From Permianibacter sp046297695 (GTDB lineage Bacteria; Pseudomonadota; Gammaproteobacteria; Enterobacterales; Permianibacteraceae), in contig JBKBHF010000004.1 in NCBI GenBank assembly GCA_046297695.1, positions 1-64,000 of the forward strand: a stretch of DNA of 64,000 nt, in the 5' to 3' direction. The notes under the pieces were generated by a model that was not told the DNA's origin, made no database searches, and worked only from the letters and a program-made list of their open reading frames with translations. Below, in pieces: positions 52,752 through 61,818 of the stretch. Positions within the stretch are counted from its first letter, which is position 1; every line of letters starts with the position of its first letter. A program made the position numbers and the translations under genes.

Positions 52752-53708
52752 ATGGCCGCCGCCGACGACAACGACAAAAAACCCGCCCTCAAGCAGCGCC
52801 TGAACGAATGGCGCGGCCATCTCGGCTACCTGAAGAATCTGGTCAAAGACGACCCGAGCAATGCCTGGCAGACCTTCAAAGCCACCTACAAGCAACAGGA
52901 TGCCTTGAAAGCCTCGATTGCCGATCTGCAACAGCGTTGCGGCGCCGAGGATTTCAGCTGGGAAGAAGTCACGGCCGTTTTGAGTCAATACCACCTGCCG
53001 CCGGATGATCTCGGTCAGGCCGAGTGGTATCAGAACGCCCATCGCCAGTATCACGACGCGCTGGCGCGGCTCGACAAAGAGCAACGCTTCCGGCCGGCCT
53101 TCATCGAAAGCCTGGTCAAGGAACTGCGCTTCCTGGCCGAAGCCCACGAATTCAACCAGAAATACGGCCTGACTGCCGTGCAAGCGAGGATCAAAGCCAT
53201 GTACCACGCCCTGGTCCAACGCATCGATGAATTCAACGCCATCGCCAAGCAGGAACTGGCGTTGAAAAAAGAACAGCAAGAAGTCGAGAAACTGAAAGCG
53301 CAGGAAGCGATCGCCGCGGCCGAAGCGGCCAAAATCGCCGAGCAGACCAAGCTGGTGCAGGAACAGCGGATGAAAGTGTTCGAGGAGAAAAAGCGCCTCG
53401 AAGCCAAACGCGCCGCTGACGAAGCCGAGCAACTGCGGCTGGAAAAACAGCGCGAATACGATGCCGAAGAAGCCCACCGCCGCCGGCAACAGGAATTGCA
53501 GGACAGCTTCAGGAATCTGCAGTGGGGCGCACCGCAAGCGGCCGCACCAGCGCCTGCGCCGGCGCCGGTCGAGCCGGCCAAACCACTGACCATCGAAGAA
53601 CAGGTCGAGCAACTGATGAACCAGCTGCAAACGCAAGATCGGCTCAGCGGCGAAGAACTCGCCGCTACCGTGCGGCTGTATGACATGTTGCGGAAAAAAT
53701 TCGGTTGA
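52752..53708 (+). CDS. Coiled-coil protein of unknown function
   Basis: A 318-residue protein that starts with a lysine-rich helix (KKPALKQRLNEWRGHLGYL) and runs through a long charged coiled coil between about 175 and 255 (EQQEVEKLKAQEAIAAAEAA), then a Pro/Ala-rich linker and a short helical tail. No membrane or enzyme motif. It may be a cytoplasmic scaffold. Not recognised. Confidence 0.7.
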   Translation: MAAADDNDKKPALKQRLNEWRGHLGYLKNLVKDDPSNAWQTFKATYKQQDALKASIADLQQRCGAEDFSWEEVTAVLSQYHLPPDDLGQAEWYQNAHRQYHDALARLDKEQRFRPAFIESLVKELRFLAEAHEFNQKYGLTAVQARIKAMYHALVQRIDEFNAIAKQELALKKEQQEVEKLKAQEAIAAAEAAKIAEQTKLVQEQRMKVFEEKKRLEAKRAADEAEQLRLEKQREYDAEEAHRRRQQELQDSFRNLQWGAPQAAAPAPAPAPVEPAKPLTIEEQVEQLMNQLQTQDRLSGEELAATVRLYDMLRKKFG

Positions 53709-53772
53709 GCGCGACAACAGTCAAATACGATCTGGTTAGGCAGCAGTCTCAGTTTCAACACATCGCCCATTC

Positions 53773-53803
53773 CGTCATTCCCGCGAAGGCGGGAATCCAG
53801 CGA
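53773..53803. repeat. Intergenic repeat CGTCATTCCCGCGAAGGCGGG type
   Basis: CCGTCATTCCCGC-GAAG-GCGGGAATCCAG is a well-known dispersed palindromic repeat of beta- and gammaproteobacteria. A relative occurs at 56012-56042. Confidence 0.8.
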
Positions 53804-53866
53804 CTTGAAACACCAGCTTGCCGCCTTCGCAGGAATAAAGACTGAAATTGCTGCCTCAGCGGGAAT

Positions 53867-53899
53867 AAAAAAACGCGACCGGTTGGTCGCGTTTTTTGT
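53867..53899. terminator. Bidirectional terminator
   Basis: AAAAAAACGCGACC-GGTT-GGTCGCGTTTTTT between the convergent coiled-coil and rppH genes. Confidence 0.88.
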
Positions 53900-53901
53900 T
53901 G

Positions 53902-54483
53902 TCAGCGATTGCGCCGGCGCCGGTGACCGTGCCGCTGCCCGTCCTGGCGTGAACCCTCCAGCCGGCCTCCGTCTTGCCGCGCGGCTGCCGGTGTCGGGCC
54001 GCCGCGCGCCAGCTGGGCGGCAAACGGCAGCAGTTCAGCCAATGCCTGCCGGTAAACTTCCCGCTTGAACGCGATCACCTGCCGGACCGGGTACCAGTAA
54101 TTGACCCACATCCAGCCGTCGAATTCCGGGTGATCGGTTTCGAGGAAATTGACCTTGCTTTCGTCACCGGTCAGCAACAGCAAAAACCAGCGCTGCTTCT
54201 GGCCGATGCAAAGCGGTTTCGAATCGTGCCGCATGTATTTCTGCGGCAAGCGATAGCGCAACCAGTCGCGCGTGCTGCCAAGCACCCGGACTTCATTACG
54301 GGTCAGCCCCGTTTCTTCGCGCAGTTCCCGGAACAACGCCTGCTCAGGCGATTCGCCGGCATTGATCCCGCCTTGCGGAAACTGCCAGGAGTCGTGTCCC
54401 TTGCGGCGCGCCCAGAACAGTTGGCCGTCACGGTTGCAAATGACGATGCCAACGTTGGCGCGATAACCTTCCGCGTCAATCAT
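53902..54483 (-). CDS. rppH: RNA pyrophosphohydrolase
   Basis: RppH removes pyrophosphate from the 5' triphosphate end of mRNA and thereby starts RNase E decay. The 193-residue frame has the Nudix box GINAGESPEQALFRELREET and the start MIDAEGYRANVGIVICNRDG, with SWQFPQGGI typical of RppH. The C-terminus past 165 is extended and very basic (ending RHGHRRRRNR). It ends in the terminator at 53867. Confidence 0.96.
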   Translation of the reverse strand: MIDAEGYRANVGIVICNRDGQLFWARRKGHDSWQFPQGGINAGESPEQALFRELREETGLTRNEVRVLGSTRDWLRYRLPQKYMRHDSKPLCIGQKQRWFLLLLTGDESKVNFLETDHPEFDGWMWVNYWYPVRQVIAFKREVYRQALAELLPFAAQLARGGPTPAAARQDGGRLEGSRQDGQRHGHRRRRNR

Positions 54484-54629
54484 TGCCGGCTGTCCCGCCG
54501 GTGGTACTTGCGACCGATTCTTCCACAGGGCTGCTCACGCAGCAACCATCTTCGCCGACAGCACTCGCATTTCCGGCGCTGATGCGGTGCAATAGCCGTC
54601 CATCTGTCAGCCACGCCCGCACCGCATCC

Positions 54630-55307
54630 ATGACCCTGGCGCTTTTCGATCTCGATCACACCCTGCTGGAAGGCGACAGCGACCAGCTCTGGGCCGATTA
54701 CCTGTACCGGCGCGGCTGGGTCGGTGAGGACCATCTGCGCAACAAGGATGCGCTGTTCGCCGACTACCTCGCCGGTCGGCTCGATATTCACGCCGCCGCG
54801 CGCGTCGTGCTCGGCCCGCTGGTCGGCAAACGCGAAAGCGATCTGATCGCCATGCGGCGCGAGTTCGGCCAGCAATACATCGCGCCGCGCCTGCGCAGCG
54901 AAGCCATGCAACGCATCGACTGGCACCGCGAACGCGGCCATCGCATCGTCATTATCACTGCCACCACCCGCTTTGTCGCCGCAGCCAGCGCCGAACTGCT
55001 CGATGTCGGCGATCTGCTCGCCACCGAACCGGAACTGATCGATGGCGTGTTCACCGGCGAGCTGACCGGCATCCCGTGCTTTCGCGAAGGCAAGGTACGC
55101 CGGCTACAGGATTTCTGCGACCAGGAAGGCATCGACAGCGTCGATCTGCATTTCTACAGTGACTCGCACAACGATCTGCCGCTGCTCGAACACGCGCATT
55201 TTCCCTACGCGGTCACCCCGGATGCAGTGCTGCGCGAACACGCCCAGAAAAAAGGCTGGCCGATTCTCGACTGGTTCCAGCACCCCCATCCGGACAGCGC
55301 TCGCTGA
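54630..55307 (+). CDS. HAD-superfamily phosphatase, SerB-like (HAD-IB)
   Basis: A 225-residue phosphatase. The nucleophile Asp is in ALFDLDHTLLEGDS, the Thr loop in IVIITATTRFVA and the acidic pair in HFYSDSHNDLPLLEH. This pattern is close to SerB and the YfhB/PSPase-like proteins. Physiological substrate is not known. It starts at 54630, 146 bases past the divergent rppH start, and precedes mutH by eight bases, so the two may be cotranscribed. Confidence 0.9.
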   Translation: MTLALFDLDHTLLEGDSDQLWADYLYRRGWVGEDHLRNKDALFADYLAGRLDIHAAARVVLGPLVGKRESDLIAMRREFGQQYIAPRLRSEAMQRIDWHRERGHRIVIITATTRFVAAASAELLDVGDLLATEPELIDGVFTGELTGIPCFREGKVRRLQDFCDQEGIDSVDLHFYSDSHNDLPLLEHAHFPYAVTPDAVLREHAQKKGWPILDWFQHPHPDSAR

Positions 55308-55315
55308 CGCCCGCC

Positions 55316-55984
55316 ATGCGCATCACCACACCAACCAGTGCTACCGAACTGCTAGCCCGCGCCCGCACGCTCGCCGGTCTGCCGCTGGCCGACATTGCAG
55401 CCCGCTTTGACCTGAACGTACCAGCCGATCTGCGCCGCGACAAAGGCTGGCTCGGGCAATTGATCGAACGCGCGCTCGGCGCCGAAAGCGGCTCGCTGGC
55501 GCAACCGGATTTCCCGCATCTCGGCATCGAACTGAAAACGCTGCCCTTCGGCAGCGATGGTTTACCCGCCGAAAGCACCTGGGTCTGCACCGCGCATCTG
55601 CTACCCGGTGAGTTGCCACCGTGGCCGCACAGCCTGGTCCGCGCCAAACTCGCCCACGTGCTGTGGCTGCCGGTCGAAGATCGCGATGAACTGCCGCTGC
55701 GTGAGCGCCGCATCGGCAGCGCGTTTCTGTGGCAACCGGACGCCGCCACCGAAGCGCAATTGCAACGCGACTACGAGGAAATTGCCGAGAAGATTCAACT
55801 CGGCGAAGTCGAAAGCATCAGCGCCCACCACGGCGAATATCTGCAACTGCGACCGAAAGCAGCGAATGCCAGCATCCTGACCGATGCGATTGGCCCTGAC
55901 GGCACGCTCATCAAGACCTTGCCGCGCGGGTTCTATCTAAGGCGCCGGTTTACCACCCGGATTCTGCAAACGAACCTGCTCTGA
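55316..55984 (+). CDS. mutH: DNA mismatch repair endonuclease MutH
   Basis: MutH nicks the unmethylated strand at hemimethylated GATC sites after activation by MutS and MutL. The 222-residue frame includes the catalytic Asp-Glu-X-Lys arrangement (DFPHLGIELKTLP) and the RFTTRILQT end, near family size. Finding mutH implies a Dam methylase elsewhere in the genome and supports a gammaproteobacterial origin. Confidence 0.95.
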   Translation: MRITTPTSATELLARARTLAGLPLADIAARFDLNVPADLRRDKGWLGQLIERALGAESGSLAQPDFPHLGIELKTLPFGSDGLPAESTWVCTAHLLPGELPPWPHSLVRAKLAHVLWLPVEDRDELPLRERRIGSAFLWQPDAATEAQLQRDYEEIAEKIQLGEVESISAHHGEYLQLRPKAANASILTDAIGPDGTLIKTLPRGFYLRRRFTTRILQTNLL

Positions 55985-56011
55985 GGAAATGCTGATTGGC
56001 GTCAGAAGTGT

Positions 56012-56042
56012 GTCATACCGGCGAAAGCCGGTATCCATTTTC
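56012..56042. repeat. REP-like palindrome (GTCATACCGGCGAAAGCCGGTAT)
   Basis: TACCGGC-GAAA-GCCGGTA hairpin, related in layout to 53773-53803. Confidence 0.65.
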
Positions 56043-56081
56043 ATCGACACGAGCGAGCTGCCGATAGAAATGCCGTCAGTT

Positions 56082-56118
56082 CGCAGGTTGGGTTGAGCCT
56101 GCGAAGCCCAACCTGCGG
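56082..56118. repeat. REP palindrome shared with the 121-bp repeats
   Basis: GCAGGTTGGG-TTGAGCCTGCGAAG-CCCAACCTGC is the reverse complement form of the TTGGGCTTCGCAGG/CAGCCCAACC end of the 121-bp repeats at the window start. It shows that this palindrome is dispersed. Confidence 0.75.
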
Positions 56119-56132
56119 AGCTGAACAGAGAA

Positions 56133-56204
56133 AACGCAGCAGAACCCGCAAGGGAAGCCTCAGGACATTATCCGAAGGCGCTCCGTGGGACTGCTGCGTT
56201 TTTT
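56133..56204. terminator. Long bidirectional terminator-like hairpin
   Basis: AACGCAGCAG (56133-56142) and CTGCTGCGTT pair over ten bases with runs of T outside on both strands. About 50 bases lie between the arms, including a smaller GCCT/AGGC stem, so it could also be a short structured RNA. Confidence 0.55.
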
Positions 56205-56271
56205 TGCTCGCTCAGGTTCTCATCTGTTTATTTTGCGGTGCGATGAAATGCGAGAGCGTAGTCAGCGGGTA

Positions 56272-56709
56272 TTATCTTTCTTGCTGAGTGAGCTTGGTGC
56301 GATGCTCAGTGGTCTTAACGTCGAGTATCCGACCGTTGGCGTCATAGAAAACCGTCACGACGACAACCACAATCTCAGTGGTCGTAACGTAAGTGTAAGT
56401 TGTGGTGGTGGCTGTAGCGGTTCCTGTAGTGGTCCCGTAGGTACTGGTGTTGGCCAGCTGTTGAGCGGAAATCGGGCTGTCACTAGCGAGGGACACTCCT
56501 TTCGGGACATCACGCGAAATTACCTTGACGGTGTTGCCGTCCACCCCTTTCCATTTAATCAACATCGATCCGCCTACACGGGAAACCTCGATGCAGTTTT
56601 GTGTGCAATTTGATCCCGACAGGATGGTGACTTCGGCATCTTTGGCAAAACTATCTGCGCAAAACACCAACGCCAGCAGAGACACCAAGAACGCAAAGTA
56701 CTTAAACAT
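56272..56709 (-). CDS. Exported Thr/Val-rich hypothetical protein
   Basis: A 145-residue protein. MFKYFAFLVSLLALVFCADSFA is a clear signal peptide; the mature part starts with a cysteine pair (NCTQNCIEV) and then has a striking low-complexity stretch (TTGTATATTTTYTYVTTTEI, VVVVVT). Base composition is lower in GC than its neighbours. GGAGATTGTGC precedes the ATG at 56709. I do not recognise a family. Confidence 0.65.
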   Translation of the reverse strand: MFKYFAFLVSLLALVFCADSFAKDAEVTILSGSNCTQNCIEVSRVGGSMLIKWKGVDGNTVKVISRDVPKGVSLASDSPISAQQLANTSTYGTTTGTATATTTTYTYVTTTEIVVVVVTVFYDANGRILDVKTTEHRTKLTQQER

Positions 56710-57026
56710 GCACAATCTCCATATAACGTCCGCCGAACCTTTCGGCACTCGGAAATTAGAACGATAAAAGCATCCGAGTCAACTGTTGGTGGACGACTTC
56801 GAGAGACCACCAGTTCGTAGGTTAGGCTGCGCGCAAAGCACGGAGTCACAAAGCACGAGGTCAAGTCTTGCATTCATTCATATTCAAGCTTGCGAACGCG
56901 CCCGTTTGCGAGACAACACTAAGCGGGCTATCCGCCGCGATCGTGGCGTCTATTCTTCCAAATACTTTGTCTTTTTATGAATAGGGAAAGGTGTCTCGCT
57001 ACCGGAGCGAGAGCCGGCCATACCCA
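56710..57026. other. Intergenic region with degenerate repeat
   Basis: No gene seen. It contains CAGTTCGTAGGTTAGGCTGCG, a decayed relative of the REP at 56082-56118. Confidence 0.5.
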
Positions 57027-57878
57027 CTACGCATCCGGACTTCCAGCTTGGGAAACGGAGTCAGGCGTCCACCGATAATCCCGCTCCCGCTTCGTCAACG
57101 GACAAACAAATCTGAGCTGTACCGCAAACAGCTGCAATCCCCGCGCATCCGAATTGCCCTCACCATATTGCGGATCGCCCAGCACTGGGCAGCCGATGCC
57201 AGCCAAATGCCGGCGGATCTGATGCTTGCGACCGGTATCGATCAATACTTCTGCCAGTGAGGCATTGCTCTCTGCAGCAAACGCCAGCCGGCGAAAATGC
57301 GTGCTGGCCGGTTTGCCATCCAGCTTCTTCTGGATATGTCCCTCCGGCGGCAACTCACCGCGAACTTCAACCTGATAGCGCTTGTCGATGACCTGAGCGC
57401 CGGCGGTGTGGTCGGCAAACAGTGCCGACAAGGCTGCTGCGGCTTTGCCGGTGTGGGCAATCAGCATCAGGCCGGCCGCTTCACGATCGAGCCGGTGCAC
57501 CAGAAACACATCGCGATTCAATTTGAGTTCGGCCATGCGCAGCAGCGAGCTGTGATCCCCTTCGCGGGTTCCTTGGGCGAGCACACCGGCCGGTTTGACC
57601 CAGACGCTGTACTGCTTTTCATCGGCGAGCAGAGTTGCTTCCGGCGGCGTCAAGGCCAGCAAACGCGCATCGTAATGCAGTGACAGCAAATCGGCGGGAT
57701 ACAGTTCGGCGCTGGCCCGGCGCAGGCGCTTTTCCTTGCCGTTGCGTTTGAGCAAGACCGCGCCCTTGTTCATCGCATCCTTGATGCGCGCTTTCGGCAG
57801 GCCGGATTTTTCCGCAAGCAGATCGACCGCGATGAGCCCCGGTTCGGTGATGCTGAGTTGCCAGGTTTGCGTGGGCAT
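57027..57878 (-). CDS. RluA-family pseudouridine synthase
   Basis: A 283-residue enzyme. The catalytic aspartate is in VHRLDREAAGLMLIA, and KPAGVLAQGTREGD and TGRKHQIRRHLAGIGCPVLGD are RluA-family motifs. An S4-like N-terminal part (SGLPKARIKDAMNKGAVLL) would bind RNA. The modified site in tRNA or rRNA is not predictable. It begins one base after the methyltransferase gene's stop codon, so they are probably coexpressed. Confidence 0.9.
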   Translation of the reverse strand: MPTQTWQLSITEPGLIAVDLLAEKSGLPKARIKDAMNKGAVLLKRNGKEKRLRRASAELYPADLLSLHYDARLLALTPPEATLLADEKQYSVWVKPAGVLAQGTREGDHSSLLRMAELKLNRDVFLVHRLDREAAGLMLIAHTGKAAAALSALFADHTAGAQVIDKRYQVEVRGELPPEGHIQKKLDGKPASTHFRRLAFAAESNASLAEVLIDTGRKHQIRRHLAGIGCPVLGDPQYGEGNSDARGLQLFAVQLRFVCPLTKRERDYRWTPDSVSQAGSPDA

Positions 57879-59063
57879 TCATTGACTCTTTTGGGCACGG
57901 ATCAAGAGGTTGCGCGGCGTCAGCTGCCGATCACAGAACGGCTGCAGTTCGACAGCATAGCCAAGCTGCTCCAGGTACAGCGCCAGATCGAGCACAAGCC
58001 ACAACTCGATCGCGCGCCGGAAACCATGCCGCACCACCTGCAGTTTCTGCGCGCGCGCGTAACGCTGTTCGCCGAGCGTTTGATAGTGTTGCCAATCGAT
58101 ACCGTCGGGTAGCGCCAGTTGTTTGTGTTTGGCAATGCGCCGGCACACGGCTTCGAAACCTTCCGCCAATACCGATTGTGGCAGCGATGGCGTGTTCAGG
58201 TATTCATCCACGCCGCGCAGCTGGCGTTGCAAGGCATCGAAGCCCAAGCGCCACGCCGCCAGCGTTGCGGTCTGCTTGCGCACGCGCGGCGATGAAGTCA
58301 CCGCTTCCTGCACCGCGAGCTGCACGCTGTTGCGGTCTAGACGCAGATCGTCTTTCTGCGCGGCCGCTGACAACGGCGCGTAATCGGCGCGCAACCACAG
58401 GTGATAGCAGCAAGGCGCCAACACCAGTTGCCGAACCGGATGCGCCGCCAGTTGCCGCAACAAACTGCGATGCAGATCACCACAGGCATGCAGCGCCAGC
58501 ACTTGTGCATCGGCGGGCAGGACGGGCGGCGCTTGCAGTACATCGGCGCAAATGAACTCCGCACGGACGCCCGCAGCACGCGCCTGTTCGTCGCCCTCGC
58601 GACACAGCACGGCATCGCGCTCGACCGCCACCAGTGGCAGCTGGCGCTGCTGCGCCAGCGTGCGGCCGAGATGCGACTTGCCGCTGCACCAATCGAGCAG
58701 TGGTCCCTGATGCGCTGGCGTCAGTGTGGCAAACGCGACGATTTGCTGCCACTTGCGGCCGGGGATATCGACCGACCAATGCGCCGGCAACGTCACCGTG
58801 GCAACCGAAGCCGCCGGCAAGGCCAGCAAATCGTTTAGCGCCTGCAGCCCGGGCAACTGCGCCTGCAACCATTGTTGCAAAGCGTTGGGGTCTGCCTCCA
58901 GCGCCGCCGGCATGTCTTCCGGCAGTTGCAGACAGGCTTCCGCCAGAGCCATGTTCTCGCTGCACCAGGCCGGGGTCGGGTAGACAAACGGCGACGGCCG
59001 CCAATACGGCTCGTACTGGCGCAACAAGGCGGTCAGCTGGGTGAAACGTTCGGATGGGGACAT
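57879..59063 (-). CDS. SAM-dependent methyltransferase, GSTCD-like
   Basis: A 394-residue enzyme. The SAM site is LLDWCSGKSHLGRTLA followed by VAVERDAVLCREG, and LAPCCYHLW carries a Pro-Cys-Cys motif often seen in RNA methyltransferases of this group. The start at 59063 (MSPSERF) is preferred to an ATG 27 bases earlier because of the position of the conserved N-terminus. Its coupling with a pseudouridine synthase suggests an RNA substrate, but that is inference. Confidence 0.8.
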   Translation of the reverse strand: MSPSERFTQLTALLRQYEPYWRPSPFVYPTPAWCSENMALAEACLQLPEDMPAALEADPNALQQWLQAQLPGLQALNDLLALPAASVATVTLPAHWSVDIPGRKWQQIVAFATLTPAHQGPLLDWCSGKSHLGRTLAQQRQLPLVAVERDAVLCREGDEQARAAGVRAEFICADVLQAPPVLPADAQVLALHACGDLHRSLLRQLAAHPVRQLVLAPCCYHLWLRADYAPLSAAAQKDDLRLDRNSVQLAVQEAVTSSPRVRKQTATLAAWRLGFDALQRQLRGVDEYLNTPSLPQSVLAEGFEAVCRRIAKHKQLALPDGIDWQHYQTLGEQRYARAQKLQVVRHGFRRAIELWLVLDLALYLEQLGYAVELQPFCDRQLTPRNLLIRAQKSQ

Positions 59064-59122
59064 ACAGCACCGGCGGCAGCGTTGGCGCATTATAGGCGTC
59101 TGCGTCAGTCGAGGCCGAACCG

Positions 59123-59374
59123 ATGACCGACTATCAACCGCTCAGCTGCGATCTGCACGATGAACTGGAAGTCGCGGCACTGCGCGGCATGCCGGTGTGG
59201 CTCTGCTGGCAACAAGCAGACGGCAGCGAGCGCGAGGCTGTTGGCTTTGTGCGCACGATCACGGCGCGACAGGGCGAAGAGTTCGTGCTGTTTGCGGTCG
59301 CGGATGAGGACGTCCTCATCCGGCTCGACCGCCTTGCCCTGCGCAGCTTTCCGCTGCGCAGTTTGCGCATCTGA
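59123..59374 (+). CDS. rof: Rho-binding antiterminator Rof (YaeO)
   Basis: Rof binds the RNA-binding face of Rho and reduces Rho-dependent termination. The 83-residue frame begins MTDYQPLSCDLHDELEVAAL, which matches the family (YxPISCDLYDxLExA), and it has the right length. It diverges from the methyltransferase gene. Confidence 0.9.
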   Translation: MTDYQPLSCDLHDELEVAALRGMPVWLCWQQADGSEREAVGFVRTITARQGEEFVLFAVADEDVLIRLDRLALRSFPLRSLRI

Positions 59375-59432
59375 CTACATGGCGCCGAATCGCGCTACTG
59401 CGGCAAGTTCGTCATGCCAGCGCCGGCGACGC

Positions 59433-60638
59433 TCAAGGCAGCACGACCCGCGCCAGAAACGCTTTCAGATAACGGGTTTCCGGAATCGCCGGATGCACCG
59501 GATGATCGGCACCCTGCATGCCTTCGGCGAGGATCTGGACATGGCGGTCAAGATGGCGGCCGGAAGCGCGGACGATCTCGTGCAACTCTTCTCTCGGCAA
59601 GTGCATCGAGCAGGAGCCAGCCAGCAGCAGACCGTCTTTCGGCAGCAGTCGCATCGCCAGTTCATTGATGCGGCGATAGGCATTGATGCCTTCGGCCAGA
59701 TCTTTCTTGCGCTTGATGAACGCCGGCGGGTCGACGATGACGATATCGAAGCGCTCATCGGCCGCCTTCAGTTCTTTCAGGGCCTCGAAGGCATCGCCCT
59801 GCACAGTCATGAAGCGCTCGGCGCCGCCATTGAGCGCAGCGTTGCGTTCCGCGGTATCAAGCGCGAACTCGGAGGCGTCGACGCAGCAGACTTCCCTGGC
59901 ACCGAAGGCCAGCGCCTGCACACCAAACGCACCGACGTAAGAAAACACATCGAGCACGCGCTTGCCTTTGACCAGGCCACGCAGCCATTCGCGGTTCGGC
60001 CGCTGATCGTAAAACCAGCCGGTTTTCTGGCCGTCGTGCAGCGGTGCCAGAAAGCGCACGCCGTTTTCGATCAGCTCGACTTCTTGCGGCGGGTTGCCGA
60101 CGGCAACGATGACTTCACTCGGCAGGTTCTCGAAGCTGCGCGCGCTGCTGTCGTTACGCAGCAGAATTGATGCCGGCTTCAGCACCTTGTCGAGCGCCGC
60201 GACGATGTCGTCCTTGACTGCTTCCATACCGGCGGTGGTGATTTGCACGACCAGGTGATCGCCAAAACGATCCACCACTAGCCCCGGCAGCAGATCGCTC
60301 TCGCCATACACCAGCCGGTAATACGGCTGCGGAAACACCAGCTCACGCAAGCTGAGCGCGATGTTGATCCGGTGCACCAGCAGCGAGCGATCCAGCAGAT
60401 GGTGTTCGCGGCTGATGATGCGACCGCAGATCAGCGAATGCGGATTGACATAAGCAACACCGAGAAACTGGCCGCTGGCACTTTCGACCACGGCCTGTTG
60501 CCCGGGGGTAAAGTTTTTCAGCGGCGTGGCGACGGTGTCGACCTCGTTGCTGTAAATCCACAAATGGCCGCCCTTGATCCGGCGCTCTTCGTGTTTGGTC
60601 AGCTTCAGGCGAGGCAGACTGGCTGTAAGGTCGGTCAC
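59433..60638 (-). CDS. rlmI: 23S rRNA (cytosine1962-C5)-methyltransferase
   Basis: RlmI methylates C1962 of 23S rRNA. The 401-residue frame has a PUA domain (KHEERRIKGGHLWIYSNEVD), an EEHD-like linker, and a SAM domain with VLDVFSYVGAFGVQALAFGA and the catalytic IVDPPAFIKRKKD. Length matches the family. Confidence 0.94.
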   Translation of the reverse strand: MTDLTASLPRLKLTKHEERRIKGGHLWIYSNEVDTVATPLKNFTPGQQAVVESASGQFLGVAYVNPHSLICGRIISREHHLLDRSLLVHRINIALSLRELVFPQPYYRLVYGESDLLPGLVVDRFGDHLVVQITTAGMEAVKDDIVAALDKVLKPASILLRNDSSARSFENLPSEVIVAVGNPPQEVELIENGVRFLAPLHDGQKTGWFYDQRPNREWLRGLVKGKRVLDVFSYVGAFGVQALAFGAREVCCVDASEFALDTAERNAALNGGAERFMTVQGDAFEALKELKAADERFDIVIVDPPAFIKRKKDLAEGINAYRRINELAMRLLPKDGLLLAGSCSMHLPREELHEIVRASGRHLDRHVQILAEGMQGADHPVHPAIPETRYLKAFLARVVLP

Positions 60639-60675
60639 CGACGTAGTACTCCCATAAAAAAAATCCGTAGGTAAA

Positions 60676-61572
60676 TCACCAGAACAGATGCAACGTCACA
60701 CCGGCAAACCGGATGTCATCTGCGTCGTCACCGGTGCTGACACCGGCGCTCAGATCCAGCCCCCAATGTTCGGCCAGATTCAGCGCCAGTATCACCGTGT
60801 TGGTGCGAAACTGACTGCCGTCCAGCTCCAACTCGCTGCGCGTGTGTTCAAAGCTCAGCAGGTGCTCAGCCAGCGGCACATCGACGCCCAACCAGGCATT
60901 GTGATCGGCCAGCGCACCATCGGCCTGATCGCGCTGGCTCAGCAGCTGGTTGTAAAGCCGCGGGTAGTCCAGCAAACGGCTGCCGAAAGCCTCGTCGAGC
61001 ACCCGCGCATCGTCGTAGCGGAACTGTTGCCAGCCGCCGAACAGACGCCAGTCGTTGGCGAGATTGATGCCAACATGCAGACCGAGGCCGCGGCTGTCGA
61101 AACGTTCTTCAGCGGTGCGCAGCGGAAACTGCACCGTCACCTCGTGTTCCCGCGCCGACAGCTCCAGCCCCAGTTCGACCCGCTCGCCGCGATGACGGAG
61201 CAGCAGCTGGGTTTCCTGCGTTGCCAGCACCGTCTCGTCATCGTAGTCCAGCCAGGACAGGCTGCCGCCCCAACCGGTCTGATCGAGACTGATGCCGAAG
61301 CGACGGCTGCGGGTGCTGACCCGCTCGTCTTCGCCATCGCTGGCGATCTGGTTGTCCGCCTCGATCTGGCTGGCATTGAGGTACCAGACCGTCGACAGCG
61401 GCAAGGCCAGCGCCAGCGCTGTCGCCTCGCCATCGGCGTCATCCTGCTGCCAGCCGACGCTGGCATGGCCGATGGCCGACAGTTCGGTTTCCGAGGCCGC
61501 GGCCACGCCGGCCAGCAGCGCTTGGCCGCACAGGCCCGCGCCCAAAACTCCGCGGAGCAGAGTATTCATCAT
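60676..61572 (-). CDS. Outer-membrane beta-barrel protein of unknown function
   Basis: A 298-residue protein with a signal peptide (LLRGVLGAGLCGQALLAGVAA) and alternating hydrophobic/polar strands to the end, which closes in THLFW-like LHLFW; a terminal aromatic residue is typical of outer-membrane barrels. Several Asp-rich loops (DQADGALADHNAW) suggest surface exposure. Substrate unknown. Start is the first or second ATG (61572 or 61569). The 246 bases upstream, to the next gene, show nothing. Confidence 0.7.
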   Translation of the reverse strand: MMNTLLRGVLGAGLCGQALLAGVAAASETELSAIGHASVGWQQDDADGEATALALALPLSTVWYLNASQIEADNQIASDGEDERVSTRSRRFGISLDQTGWGGSLSWLDYDDETVLATQETQLLLRHRGERVELGLELSAREHEVTVQFPLRTAEERFDSRGLGLHVGINLANDWRLFGGWQQFRYDDARVLDEAFGSRLLDYPRLYNQLLSQRDQADGALADHNAWLGVDVPLAEHLLSFEHTRSELELDGSQFRTNTVILALNLAEHWGLDLSAGVSTGDDADDIRFAGVTLHLFW

Positions 61573-61818
61573 TGACAGTTCTCCCGTTCAGCAACAGGCC
61601 GCACCGGTTGGCGCGGCACTCTACCCTTCACGCGCGCGGGCTGCCAGCGTTGACCGCCTTCCGTTATTTTTTTGCCGCCGGTCAACCGGGGCCGCACTGG
61701 CACGTTGAACCAGACAACCGGCACCGTTGTCGTTCGGCCACGCCACAGCCGCGTTGGCCGAGCCGCCCCGGATTGCCGTAAGCTCAGGGCGCGCAGGGGC
61801 GCGAACCACGGAGAACGC

